From contig NC_135199.1 of assembly GCF_050948175.1 (NCBI RefSeq), forward strand, positions 5,708,501 through 5,772,500: DNA of 64,000 nucleotides, read 5' to 3'. Both the position numbers and the translations under genes were made by a program. Below, one piece after another: positions 52,001 to 64,000 of this stretch. Each line of letters opens with the position of its first letter. Within the stretch, counting starts at the first letter, position 1. The DNA comes from Xylocopa sonorina (Eukaryota; Arthropoda; Insecta; Hymenoptera; Apidae). The notes beneath the pieces were generated by a model. The model made no database searches. It had not been told where the DNA came from and worked only from the letters and a program-made list of their open reading frames with translations.

Positions 52001-55000
52001 CGTGCACGGCCACGGGAAGTCGTGGAAATACTTAAAACCGAGGCAAATTCATTAAGCGAATCCATTCTGTTGCGCGTACGAATTGTAACGGGCTGATGGA
52101 GCCCTAGAGATAGAGGCAACGATATATGGTCTCAACGAGCATCGCGTACTCGACTATAAAACGGACGTGAAATAACGCTCGACACTTGGAATCGCAAGAC
52201 ACGTGTAACTTTGGTGGCGAGCATCGTTCGCTCGCTCGTAAAATAGCAACGCGAGCCACGATTCCACCCGTCTGTAGTTTAGATTGCGTTCTCATTTTAT
52301 CGAAATCCAGTTGCGAACGACGAGACGCGAGCCAGTCGCTTTCCACGGATCTCTTCTCCTTCGTCCTTCTGCTACATTGCACGGGAAAAAAGAGAAAAAA
52401 GGTACGCGCGTGTTTAATTCTCGACTGTCACACCTGGACCACTTTCGATACACGAGATTCGTGCCAAATTAGGACGCAGCCGCGTATCGCGAGATCGAAG
52501 TAATCCCTTTATTGAATGACACGTACCAATTCGCGGCTGTGCGCCGTGTATCAATTGGGAAGCGTAACGTGTAAGCGTCGGACGAGATGATTTCGTAACA
52601 AGAGCGTTCACACCCACCGAAAGTTGCGAATAAAATCGACGATCCGCAGCGACGAGCACGGAGACCGATACGGTGGTGCAGCGAGACATAAAAGGAGCAA
52701 CAATTATTCAGCGTTGCCGCAAGGAAGTCACCCACCAGGACCTCATGCTGAGACGATCACGTTCCATGGACCGGTTCAACTATACACCATATCGTGAAAT
52801 CCCGTAACTACACGCGCGCAGCCTCGTCGAACGGGATTGAAATTTCCACGGGGACCACATATCAATTGCTCGAAGACTTCCTGAAATTATTTCACTTTTC
52901 TACCCGTTCGTCGTTACTTTATTCCCTACGTAGGTAGATATTCTATTATCGTTGGTCAAAGTGCTAGAAAGAATCGCGACGCGTAGCCTGAGATTCCTCA
53001 AAGTCAATCGTAACGATTGCGCGCGAGGGAATGATAAGTGGCGATTTTAATTATCAACAGACACGCAGCCGGTCGGCCGGATTTTAACGGGGGAATTTAA
53101 TAAGTCATTTTCCAGCCGGATCGCGAGGCGAAAGCCTCTCGAGGCGAGGTGTAACCGCTGCTACCTACGATACGCGAGGAATGCGATACCTTCTGCATTT
53201 GCAATTCGTTTCTTTCTAATTACGATCGCGAAACGATCGTGTGTACGCTTCTCTCGCCATGGGATTCCTGTTGCGCAACGGACGTTTTATTGGAACGCGA
53301 TAGCGCGGCGATTCGGTGATTCCGTTGAAAAGAGCGAAATTGAAAGTGACGTGAGAACTGTATCGCGATATACGCCAGGGTGAACTGGTCGGTAGCGAGA
53401 CGAGATTGACCTGTGGGAAGAAACGCACTCGGATATGTTGACCGACGTAACCAACGCGCGCCAACGTGCGCGTTCTTATTTTCACGATTTGCTGAACGGT
53501 TATAGATAAATCTGCTGGAAACGAACGCAACGCGGCAAACGAGCGATAAATCGTAACGAACGGATCGCGCGGATTAATTCCTTCGATAGCGAGAGCAGAT
53601 GTAATGCAGTTGCCGTTCTGTCGGCGATACGCTCGCGAATACAACCGGCATTAATTCCGAGCTAATAAACCTTAATGACGGCTAACTTGCGCGTAGGAAG
53701 CTCGCTAATGACTCACGAATGATACAACTTTCTTGTAATTACTACCGATTCCGTACTTTCGTTTTCCGTCTCTTTTTTCTTTTCTTTTTTTTTTTTTTAT
53801 TTCCCTCGCCTCGGCACCGAACCGAGCCGCGTGTCCAATTTTTCTACCCGGCCATTTTGCAATCATTGCATAAGCAAAACTGGTGAAGATCAATTTCTAA
53901 AGAGCAAACACAAGACCACAGGCATATTTCTTCTATCCGTGTTTGCCAACGTAATTGCGCAACAGTAGACTTCCCCCTTCGATTAATGATCGTTTCGATA
54001 AATACATCTACCTGTTTACGGCACGTGCGTACAGCCGTATTATCAGTCTGTTCGTGTTTTTGGCGCATTCATCAGACGCCTCGCGGCCCCGAGTATACGC
54101 TACGTGGCACAATTCCGTGGCAACACTTTAACATCGCGAGAGGTAATTGAAATTGCCAGTCCGCCGGTGCTTTCGAGATACTACGGGCGAATATAAATAT
54201 ATACTATCGCTCCGCTTTCAGCCTCTGATGTATGCTTAAAATGTCCGCGTGCATAATTTGTGGCGGTCGAAACCGGGGAAAGAAAGAAAGAAAAAAAAAA
54301 AGGAAGAAGAAGAAAAAAGAAGGAGCACGCGGAGACTGGTCCCGATGGAAATTTATTACACTTTGTGTCCACCCATGGCAGCCGGATAATTCGAGTTTCA
54401 ACAATTAAATCCGATCCGTTGCGGAGATAAGCTTCAACGGGTGGTTGCCGGTAGCAAAGGGGTTTGATTGATCATTAATAAACATTAATGGCCGACTTTA
54501 AATTGGAGCTGCCCGCGATCGACACGGTGAATTTATACCGGAGCTTTCTCCGGAGCAATCACGAGGAATTCTTCATCCGCGCTCGATAATTATTCACGTA
54601 ATAACTCATGTCGCGGGGCGATCGATAATTCATACGCCGCCTCGCGAGCTGTAAATTACGTTATTAGAGTTTTAATTGCGTGATTATCGATTTACTCGGA
54701 TACACCAGGGGGGATACGGGTAAAAGTCACGCACAACGCCGTTGTGACCTTTCGCATTCAGCCGCGCAAGGGACAACTTAGCGGCAATAAAATATTGCGA
54801 TCGACAGGCCAATCTTGAAAAATGACACGCCTACCTTTCCACGGTGAAATGGTTGCCGCGAAATGTCAGATTATTGCAAGAAATCCATAAGCGTGATTAG
54901 ATGTAACGTCTCTCGTGGCTGTACGCGTTCGTTCGCGCCGAAAATGGATTCGTAATTCATCCCAATATTTTCGCTATCTTTATCGCAGCGATCGTTTATG

Positions 55001-58000
55001 CTGAACGATCGAGCACGATTATGGATTCTCTAAAAAGTTGAAACATTTCACTGAAACTTAAAAATGAATGCGTCGAAATCGACGAAAGTGATCGAGCCTC
55101 TCGAATTTTCTCAAGCGACACGTTTGGCGCATGCATTGCGAAAGAATGATTGAAAAAAAAAATTCCTCGACGTGAAATAAAGTTCCTGTCACGGTCCAGT
55201 TGTTCCCTAATGTCGTTTGACAAAGGCACTGATTTTCGCCGGTACTCCTTTTTATTCGTGTACCGGTGGCCGAACTACCTCGCCCCATTTGTCCATTTTG
55301 GGCGGCGACGTGCGGAAGAAATCTTTCCGGTTTTGGCGGTATAACCGGTTTCGCCTTCTTTTTTCGTTTCACCCACCGCCGTTGATGCACCGCGACACGA
55401 GACCCTCGCCAACTTTTTACCCTTTTATTTATCAATGTACGCGCGTGCATACGACCCTAGAGATCGAAGAATTCAATGATCGCCCGGCACGGAACGTTCC
55501 ACGGCGCTCCCTTTCGTCCTGATGGAAATTTTTACGCGCGTTGCACCGTAAAACGTAACTCGCGAGTTACGCGTCTTGATAATTTACATACGTAAATTGC
55601 TTCGAAATCGAGGCGTCTCGTGGCGGATCGAACGAAATGAAATAATTCGACGATTTCTTAAAAACTGGGTCAGCTTCTAGACGAAAACTACTGGTCGTAG
55701 ATACGCTTATCTTCGTGGATTGTGACATCTTTCCAAGCTTCGAATAGCGTCTCTTTCAACAGATGCGATAGATTCGTGTCGTCTTCTAATAGACAAGAGT
55801 CGAAGAGGGTAGCGCTAAAAGCACGAACCTCGATGAAACATAAATGGAAAAAAGGCGAGATTAATGAAGTTTGCGAGTCTATAGAGAAAGACCATCGAGC
55901 TCGTAACAGATATCGGAAACGAATCGAGGACTCGTCGAGGTATCCGCGCGAAGGACGCGAAGGGATCGTAGGTAGAAAATGAAATAAATAACCGTCGCAC
56001 GCGAGGCGGCAGTATGGTTTTACAGCGAGCACAGGCAACGAGCAGAAACGCTTTTCATTAGCACTGCCGAGAGTTCAGCCGAGTTAATTTGCCCTCTAAA
56101 TAGATCGGCGGCTATGCACGAAACCCGTCATTAGCGCACGCCGAACAAAGAGAGACGCAGGAATTGGGAACGTAAGAGACGGTGAGACGGCACGGTGGAG
56201 GTGCATAATCATGGTGGCCGTTTCGTGGCAGACTACTTTAACGTTTCCTGTTAGACGCACACGCACGCACGCACGCGCGCAAACACACGGCCAATACCGT
56301 TGGTTATTGTTTCTCGATTACATATACGCACGCGTGTACGTACTTAAGCAGTGGAAACGGATTCCATCCGCGTCTCCCATTTCCATCAGCCGGCGGGGAA
56401 ATTGATTAGGAAACGAGTCTCTGTTTCCACCGTGGCGAGCAACTTTTAACACTGCATGAACGCGGATAATTAGTGAATAATAAGACTCGTAAACACGATC
56501 TACGTAGGATCGCGCACGCGTGTGCGGTGTCCGCGACGTCTGCGGCTACTCTCGCTCGCGGATTTAAACGCGAGCACACCGCGATCTGATTGTTAGAGCG
56601 GCGCGGCATAATTACGGTTATAAGTAAACGTGTTAATTAGCCGAATTAATGGCTCCGATCGTTCCGCGATAAAATTTCACGCGTCGCGAGGCACTGGCTC
56701 TCCGCGTGAGAGACGGCGGCCGCAGGAGGTGGATCTCCCCCGACGCGGCTGGATGGAAACGGAAGCCCTCGCGATCGATGTCGCGTTCACGTTTAATGTC
56801 TCTGAACATATACGTCCCGGGAGAAATACATGAATTCCGCCATCGTTCCATCGATGAACCTTGTCCGCGGTGGGCAGTGACGGATCACCGCGGAGTCGAT
56901 AAAATCGTTTCTTGCGAACCGCTCGGCCGACCGGTCGTGCGATCGGTGTCAACCGCGTAAATTGACGTCGATACGCCTACTTATTGAATTCTAGAGGCGC
57001 ACAGGCCAGCCTCCTCTCCGACAGAGCGAACCTGCCGCGCGCTTTATGACAGGAGTACCGTTTTCATGAAACGATACTTTTCGTCGAGCGACGATGTCGA
57101 TAAATGTCCGTACGACCATAACCACGCGACACACCGATCGATCCTTCCGTACAGGGGCTGTGCGACGGAAAAACTGACAGATTTCAAACGGGACGCGACA
57201 GTCGCGATATTCGAAACGTAAGCTTAGACGCGACGATTGTTCGAGGCACGACATCGCCACGGTGAATTGGAGGACCTGACATTCGCTTCGCAGATCGGAC
57301 GTATCGCGTGGAACACGACGAAGCTGTAGCAGATTGATTCTGATTGGCAGTGGAAAATTGATAGACGGAAACGAGAAATATGAAATAATCGCGAAATACG
57401 CGTTCCTCTTGCGGCGATCCGAATAAAGCGGATAGGTTGAGGAAGACGGGACGCGCGTCTTTTGATACCTAACGCTTCTGTAGACCTTTGCCAGAGGTCT
57501 GCTTTGAGGAACTCGAAGCGCGGTGAGACCTGTTCTATGCTGTGTAGAATAGCGCGACGCTCGTGTTGCACCGCGGATGCAATTTGTGTTTGTTCGGTTT
57601 TACGAGGAAATATTCGTGGGCGCCTTATTTATGGTCAACGTTTCGTCGACGGTACGACTCTATTATGAGAGAAGTGGCACCGTTAACATGGCAGATACAA
57701 CGTCTATGACCTTATAAATCGTGGGAATCGTTGGTCAATTGAAACTCTCAATTGGTAATTGCCGTTACGGGACGACGCGGCTGTAATTCGATTGCAAAAC
57801 GCGACTTTTACCGCGTCGCGGAATTGCGATGTCTAATTTTGTCAGTGCGAGCTCTGATGTCCGTTTTAACGCGACCGCGCGCGCAGCAAAGGCTTCAAAC
57901 GCGAGTCGCACGAAATTTTACGATGAAGTGGACTACGAACGGGTTATTTATCACCGACAGTAGCGGTATATACGCCGCGAAGTGACTTACAGATGTACCA

Positions 58001-60920
58001 GCGACAGAATCGTAAAGACGTCACCTATCTTAACTCAATTGAACGCGGAATGCGCGCGAACTGGACGTTATGAAAGGAAATCAGCGTAAAAGTTGAAACG
58101 AGCTAAAAATACCCTACCACCAGAGTCAATAGACGGGCAGAAAAGGAGTAACACGGGCAAAAAGGGAAGTGCCACAAAGTTGAACGTTAAATTCGACGAA
58201 CCAATTAAAAGCGAGCGCGTAAGAAAACGGCACCTCCGTTGCATAACGATGAAAGCCGGGCAAACAATGGTAAAAAAGCGGCAGGAGCACCCCGCCGTTT
58301 ACCCGGCCCGTTCGAAAAGCCAGATCGATCGCCGGACTGTCGAAACGTGCGTTCACGCTAAATGCACTCGGGTATTATCGTGAAAGCGGATCGGGACCGG
58401 GCGAGATGATTCAAAAAATCTGACACCTTTTTAGCGACGCTCGAATATACGGCCGAGTTTAAATCTTCCGGTTGAACGGGAGTGGAACTCCATCGACTTT
58501 AGTGCCGCGGCACGTGACGTTAACGGTTCGTAAATTAAAAGGTGGCCATTTTGTACGCGCGAGCCCGCCAAAGAAAGACGTACCCCGACCGCCGCCACCG
58601 CCACCGCCGCGGCTCATTGTTCCCGTTTTTATATCATCGGAATTCGCCGCCCCGGTGAAAGGATATACAGGATCGCGGACGAAAAATGATACACGACCGT
58701 AAAACTTGAACGCTGCCAATTATTTTCCCTGCCTCGATACTTTGTTGCAAAATCGACGCTTTGCCACGTGGAACCCCGATGCGCGCGCGTACCAATTATT
58801 TACGACTTTTCACCGCGAGTACTTCTTTCACGCACGCGATAAATCGGTTACTGTCGGACGCACGGAAATTGTATCCGCCGGCCGATAAATACGTAAATCA
58901 CCCGCGGAATTGAACAACAAAATTTTTATTTTAATTACACGACATTTCGCCCGCAGCGAGGACGATCGTATCGAACCGATTGTGAGAGAAGATCTTGATC
59001 AACCGAGACGACTTTAACTGGAATATTTCTTGTTAGCGCATCTGTCTATCGTGACAATTGAATTGCAACGTGAAGTATCGCTGCACTGACGTTAACTATA
59101 TACGATAAGCTACTTATGGTTCTCTCTGTTGTTCATAAATAAAACAAATTCCTCGTTGTTGTATACCGATCGATGCGAGAACGTGTACGCGGGATCGTGC
59201 GGTCAGAGACTATCCGGGATCCTCGTAAATCAGTAACCGGTGCGTGTTCACGCCCTCTAAATGAGACGATCGAAAAGTCGATCGAGCTCCACCGATAGCG
59301 GTAATCAAGCGTCCGTGAACGAGCACGTGAGCTGGCATCCCACGAGCAACGGAACAAGACGCATGCGTGCGTATACACGTCCCCGCGGGTTACAGCTGCG
59401 TGCAACCGCAATGTTACTTGAAAATTAATGCAGTATAAATCAGAAGCAACACGCTCGCGACACGCACCGGGACATCTGCATCCTCTGACGCCTCCCCAAG
59501 GAGAACGCGGAGGACGAACGACGCGCGACACCGAAAATCGGTCGCGCTCGACGTCGATTCGAAGAATCGATTACACCTCGCGATTAGAATCCGTCTTATC
59601 AATGATCGATATCGCATCGCGATTGCCCGCAATTTTTTGCCTGAATACTTTATAATGCGTCCGGCAAAAATCGAACGCGGCCGTTATTCTTCTCCATGAA
59701 TCTTTTACGATCGCCGTAGACGCGCGCGGCGAACGTCTATCCATGCACTGGAAACGCAACTCGCGGTACTTCTTTTTCTTTCTTTTTTCTCTTTTTTCTC
59801 GCAGAGTTCGCGGAGTATCTCCGCGCGATCAATACTCGCGACGTGCGTCTGAAATGGTTTCCTTCGTTGCATACGGAAACCTTGCAAGACACAAAATGTC
59901 GCGGGACGAAACGACACGTCGATGGGCTGGTGCGCGAGGCAGGACTAATTAAGAGGTGGTGCCCTACAGTGGCGCGCAACAAGGTGGCTAATTACCAAAT
60001 CCCCTCCCGCGTTTCTAACGTAACGCGGAAATTACGAGGGACCTATCTCCGACAGGCTGGCTCGTATCTACTATCAATGAATTCGTATTACGCCTCTCAA
60101 TTAGTGACAGATAATTTATATCGCGTGTAACAGGAAATATTCCCGCTCTCTGGTGCTAATCGCGAAATCGCGAGCCCCGCGAGACCGTAACGGATAAGTG
60201 ACAGACCGTATGAATATTTCGAGTAAGACATTGTTATAACGGCCGTATCCACTCTCGTAACGTATTGATCGATAACAAAAGCGGGTGGTGCACATCTACC
60301 TACGTCGAGCCTCGTGTTACAATCCGGTGGGCACACTGTCTAGACGCGTACACGTCTACATAAGGAAAACCAAGATCAGGCTATACGTTAGCGAACGATA
60401 AAATCTTTACACTACGGAGAGATAATTTATTGCTGGCATATATACATTTAGTTTCGAACGATCACGACGGATAGAGGCAGCGTAAATCCCGTGGCCAGAA
60501 AAAATGAAAAATTTCACTCGGCCACCGATGCACGTAAACACGTATTATCTCGTCTTCTCTGTTTTTTGTTTTTTTTTTCTCTTTTATAATTATCGATTGG
60601 TTAAACGTTGCATTGAATACGTATCTAATTATAGAACCCATGAATATGCAAACAGTTCTCGTCATTGAATAACAGTTATTAATTCGATCTACGCCTTCGA
60701 TAGTAACGTGTCTGCATACCGGCGTATCGTGAAATTGATCGGTGATTTCTGGAATCCAGTGAAAACCTGTCCCCGAATGTTTAATTAAATTGAACCGTGC
60801 ATAGTTTACCGCGCGTGTATTTCAGAACTCGGAACGGTTACCTATATCTACGCTAGAGCGAATGTTGCACTCGTTGTGCAATAACCAACACGTGCCGTGT
60901 CTTAAATATAGCACAAACCA
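43027..60920. other. Long non-coding stretch, no recognisable gene
   Basis: No assignable gene was found in about 18 kb. The longest frame (48270-48872, plus, 200 codons, true ATG) overlaps an acceptor-like tract at 48285-48306 and ends near a GTAAGA donor-like word, but resembles no known protein. Poly-A or poly-T tracts occur at about 46629-46641, 48286-48298, 53786-53798 and 54290-54301, and an ACGC microsatellite at 56255-56280. No high-identity tandem array like those of the first 37 kb was seen. Confidence 0.4.
56255..56280. repeat. ACGC tetranucleotide microsatellite
   Basis: Tandem CGCA/ACGC tetramers grade into CGCGCG. This is alternating purine-pyrimidine DNA. Confidence 0.85.
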
Positions 60921-60960
60921 TGTGTGTGTGTACTCTCTCTCTCTCTCTCTCTCTTTCTCT
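60921..60960. repeat. Compound TG and CT microsatellite
   Basis: (TG)5 at 60921-60930 is followed by (CT)11 at 60933-60954 and then a CTTTCTCTC tail. The surrounding DNA is AT-rich. Confidence 0.92.
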
Positions 60961-63900
60961 CATCTTCACCAAGTGCCTGCTTAGGATCAAGAACATTCAG
61001 ATCCTAAAGTACGATAACGAACGAGTTGTTGTCATCCAGGTTCCGTGAATACTTAGATACTAATTGAAAGCCGTGTTACTCGAAATCTCATCTCGTTTAA
61101 TGGATAGAAAAAGATTCACGCGAACCCGCCTCGATCGTCCGCCGTCTAAGAAAGTATCGTATCGAATACTTTAATACTTTTTCAAACCAACGAACGAGAA
61201 GTCAGCTTTCTCGCTCTTTCACATTCCTTGTCGATCCCCTACGAGCTTCGAGATTTTTCTCGTATATCAACGGTTTAATCGTAGCTTTTATTTCGTTCGA
61301 CGCATCCTCCGTTACGATTCCGGGTACCTCCTTTTTCTGCCTTCGTGTCGCGCGAGAACCACAAAGTGACGCCACGAAGAGGATCGTGAAATCCGAAGAA
61401 ATACAGTCCGCGAGTAACGTGCACGCGCGCGCCTTTACAGGCGAGTCCGTTTCGAGCAACGTTTAAATTCATCGGAACAATTGTGTAACCGCTGCGACGG
61501 GAACAAAAGTTCGATATCGGATGCCCGTAAAGAACGGTAAAATCTCGATTAAGCACGAGAGGGGCTCGGTTAAATCGTATCTCGACGCAACGACACACGT
61601 TCGCGAAGAAATTATTGAAACATCCGAACAGCCGATTGTCCCAACCATTTAACACTTCTGTTACCTAAAAGAAAAGCGAGTCAAGGTAAGATCGTCTCAC
61701 GCGTAAGGCTGTATTTAAACGAAGGTGAAATCGCATCGGAACCGACCCGACGAAACTCCGCAGCGGCCACAGCGCATTAAAAACCTGTCGTGTATTCAAA
61801 ATTGCACGCGAATAGTTCGAACGACGGACAGCTTAGACCAGAGCCAATTGCGTTTCCGCGATCGCGACGAAATCCTCGTGGGCGGATGTCGATTCGAATT
61901 TTCTATCGTGGCCCAATCCGAGATTCGACGCGACGGCTCTCTGGAGGGTGATTAAAATGTGTCACCGCGTTCTGACGCTTCCGGAAAAGAATTCGAAGCC
62001 ACCGTCGGCTGAGTTTCACTCACGTATAAAGTACGTACCGAAGAAATATAATCCGTGACGACCGTATTATACCTGGTTGCATCGTGCCGCACCTTGGCAA
62101 GCGACGTTCATTTATTTCGGACGCCGAGTTTAAATCCATCGGAACAATTAACCGGTACGGTACCGAGCGCACGCATATCGCGTGGGCGTCACGTTCAAAA
62201 CACCACGTACGATCTTCCTGTATCGCGAGCCTGGTCCCGGGTACCGATAAGGGTGAGGACAAAAATTGCTGACTCGCTCCAATAAAAATAAAGGCAAGGC
62301 TGTGGTATATAGGTGGATCGAGCGTGGCGCACTGGCCCGCTGAAATAATGGCCGTCCCGCGAAGATTAAGGCTTTGCAACGTGTTTCGGACAAGGCTTAA
62401 AGTGCGATATTAAACAACTCGAGCTTATGGATTTTTAAATGGAAGTGGAAATCGGATGTGGATGCCAATTTTTTCTCCTCTCTTTCTCTTTCTTCGCTCA
62501 ATATGAACACCTCTGTCCACTTTATGCCATGTGCAATGAAATTTTTTAAATCGTCTAAATAAAAAACCATTCGATCGAACGATTGAAATTTATCATTGAA
62601 CGAAGAATACCAAGAACGCGTCTACGTCCTCTTTCTAGGTTTCGCAGATTCCCTAGATTTCGAACGGGCAAGAGACAGAGCGGCCACAGTATCAGCCGAT
62701 AAGACGAATGGAAATTAGGTGCATTACCGGGTATATTTGAGCCGCGGAACAAATGGCATTCAGCGTATCGTCTTTGGCAAGAAGCATGCATCACTTTCAC
62801 GAGGGACTGGGAGCGTACGCGGGTGATGAATCGCGGCACGCTGTTCTTTCATTTTTCACCGTCCATAGAGCACCAGGGTACGGGCGGTTCGACGGTGCCG
62901 CGTTCGTTCCGTTCGCGTTTAATGTCCTCGGGAGAGAAAAATATATTCGCGAGCAACACGCGTGCAGCGGACGTTAAGTCGTCTCCACCCTTCAGCGGAA
63001 TTTATTCGCGAGATATTCATGGCTGTTAAGTATCCCACCGGCTACCCGTGATATACGATCGATAAACGTTCATTCGCGACGAGGAACATTTTTATCGACC
63101 CTTCCCCCGCGACGCGCGGAATTAACGCTAAACGTTAACGCGTTACACGAACGTTATTGGCCACCGCGTTTAATTCTCGATATTCGAAATGTCGCTGACA
63201 TTTTGCAGCGTGAATAATTAATCGCGATTATCGATTCGCACAATGTAAGCCGCTTAAGCGATTCAACGCGTAAGACGTGGTCGCGTAATGATTTTACGCG
63301 GTTGAAAGTCCGCTAATGCACATACGAAATGAGTTGAAAAAAAAAATCTCGCCGATATCCCAACTGACATGCGCGTAAATGATAATGGAAGTTTATGAAT
63401 ATGGATTTTCATTCCATCCGTGTCAACTGTCGATAGTCTGCTCCGAAACTCTTCAATTGGTTCGAATCGATCGCCATTCCGCGTGACTATCCTCGTCGCT
63501 GGAAACAATTAAGCTAGCGAAGCGATCGCACGATCGCAAAAAAACGATTGTTCACCTAAAGAAAAAGAAGCATTGCGATATCGCGTAAATCGAGAAACGA
63601 CCATCCGAACGAAACCAGCGCTCAGCCACGAATGATAATGGATTACGCCGCAGGCGGACTGGAGGAAGAAATGAGGCGGATCGCATCGGAATATCGAGGA
63701 AGGTCACGACGAATGATAACTGTCCCGCGTGTCGCGAGCGTAATGCACGTCACGATGCAAATGCGTTTAAACCGTAAACGCATCTAGGCAGCGTAAACGA
63801 AGAAACGGCAGGATCGCGAATTGAATTCAAACGGGGGTTTGCGAAAGGTTACCATGCATACTTGATTCATGTATGCAACGCGGCGCATATTATCGATGCG

Positions 63901-64000
63901 TCCTGCGAACCGCGTGATGCACGCGCGCGAGCACGGCGGCCTCCTATTAAATTCGGCTCGACGCTAAATATGCTGATTCGTCGCTGCAGGTGGTGGTGGT
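60961..64000. other. Non-coding stretch to window end
   Basis: No gene was recognised. A strong donor-like AAG|GTAAGA is at 61683-61691, an imperfect palindrome at 63855-63877 and an octamer at 63755-63762. At the very end, a branch-point-like tgctgat and gctgcag (AG at 63988-63989) followed by GTGGTGGTGGT could be a splice acceptor and the start of an exon lying mostly beyond the window. Confidence 0.35.
63855..63877. repeat. Imperfect 23-bp palindrome
   Basis: Arms of 11 bases (tgcatacttga and tcatgtatgca) flank one T and pair at ten of eleven positions. The arms could form a hairpin or a dimeric binding site. Confidence 0.5.

Noticed and set aside
56745..62960. Similar segments near 56780 and 62910 (both contain gtttaatgtc in CpG-rich context)
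   Set aside because: The similarity covers only about 20 bases and does not extend, so it is not a dispersed repeat.
1..64000. CRISPR array, prophage, operon, integron or other bacterial system
   Set aside because: Base-word usage, microsatellites and the lack of packed genes indicate eukaryotic nuclear DNA. Tandem units are contiguous, without the repeat-spacer pattern of CRISPR.
1..64000. Transposable elements
   Set aside because: I looked for mariner-like, piggyBac-like and LTR ends and for transposase or reverse-transcriptase motifs and saw none. Old, decayed copies could be missed by eye.

Overview
The window looks like nuclear DNA of an insect, most probably a hymenopteran (bee, wasp or ant). 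The basis is indirect: a very high density of CpG-containing words (TCGCG, CGCG, ACGCG), which points to little CpG depletion as is usual in Hymenoptera, long non-coding stretches studded with TAATTA and poly-A/T tracts, and no sign of bacterial gene packing (no operons, no ribosome-binding-site-led ORFs, no tRNA or rRNA clusters). The species cannot be named from the sequence alone.

I recognise no protein-coding gene with confidence. Open frames of 60-280 codons occur on both strands and overlap each other, mainly where CpG is densest (about 10.2-10.8, 11.85-12.45, 22.5-23.8 and 42.5-43.3 kb). This is what chance gives where AT-rich stop codons are scarce. The window is best read as intergenic DNA or a very large intron. 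The best single candidate exon is at 35045-35474 (+), with a 12-T tract and AG acceptor, a Ser/Lys-rich frame and less CpG than its flanks. It matches no family I know.

The best supported features are nine independent low-copy tandem arrays (minisatellites). In order they are: 3964-4617 (about 326 bp x 2), 5399-5689 (85 bp x 3.4), 9763-10231 (160 bp x 3), 13547-14021 (about 153-166 bp x 3), 15596-16370 (194 bp x 4), 17239-17474 (118 bp x 2), 18305-18830 (about 171 bp x 3), 25208-25643 (114 bp x 3.8) and 35999-36790 (264 bp x 3). Their units are unrelated by eye, copy number never exceeds about four, and several units carry a short inverted repeat. ORFs inside the arrays with period divisible by three (114, 153, 171, 264) are repeat artefacts.

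The rest is microsatellites (GA, CT, TA, GC, ACGC, poly-A), a purine/pyrimidine strand switch around 42.57-43.07 kb with a GGCGA-type repeat, G-quadruplex-capable tracts (best at 24330-24364), several palindromes, isolated TATA-like and splice-like motifs, and seven perfect POU octamers. No transposase, reverse transcriptase, CRISPR array, tRNA, rRNA or recognised microRNA was seen. I found no multi-gene system here.
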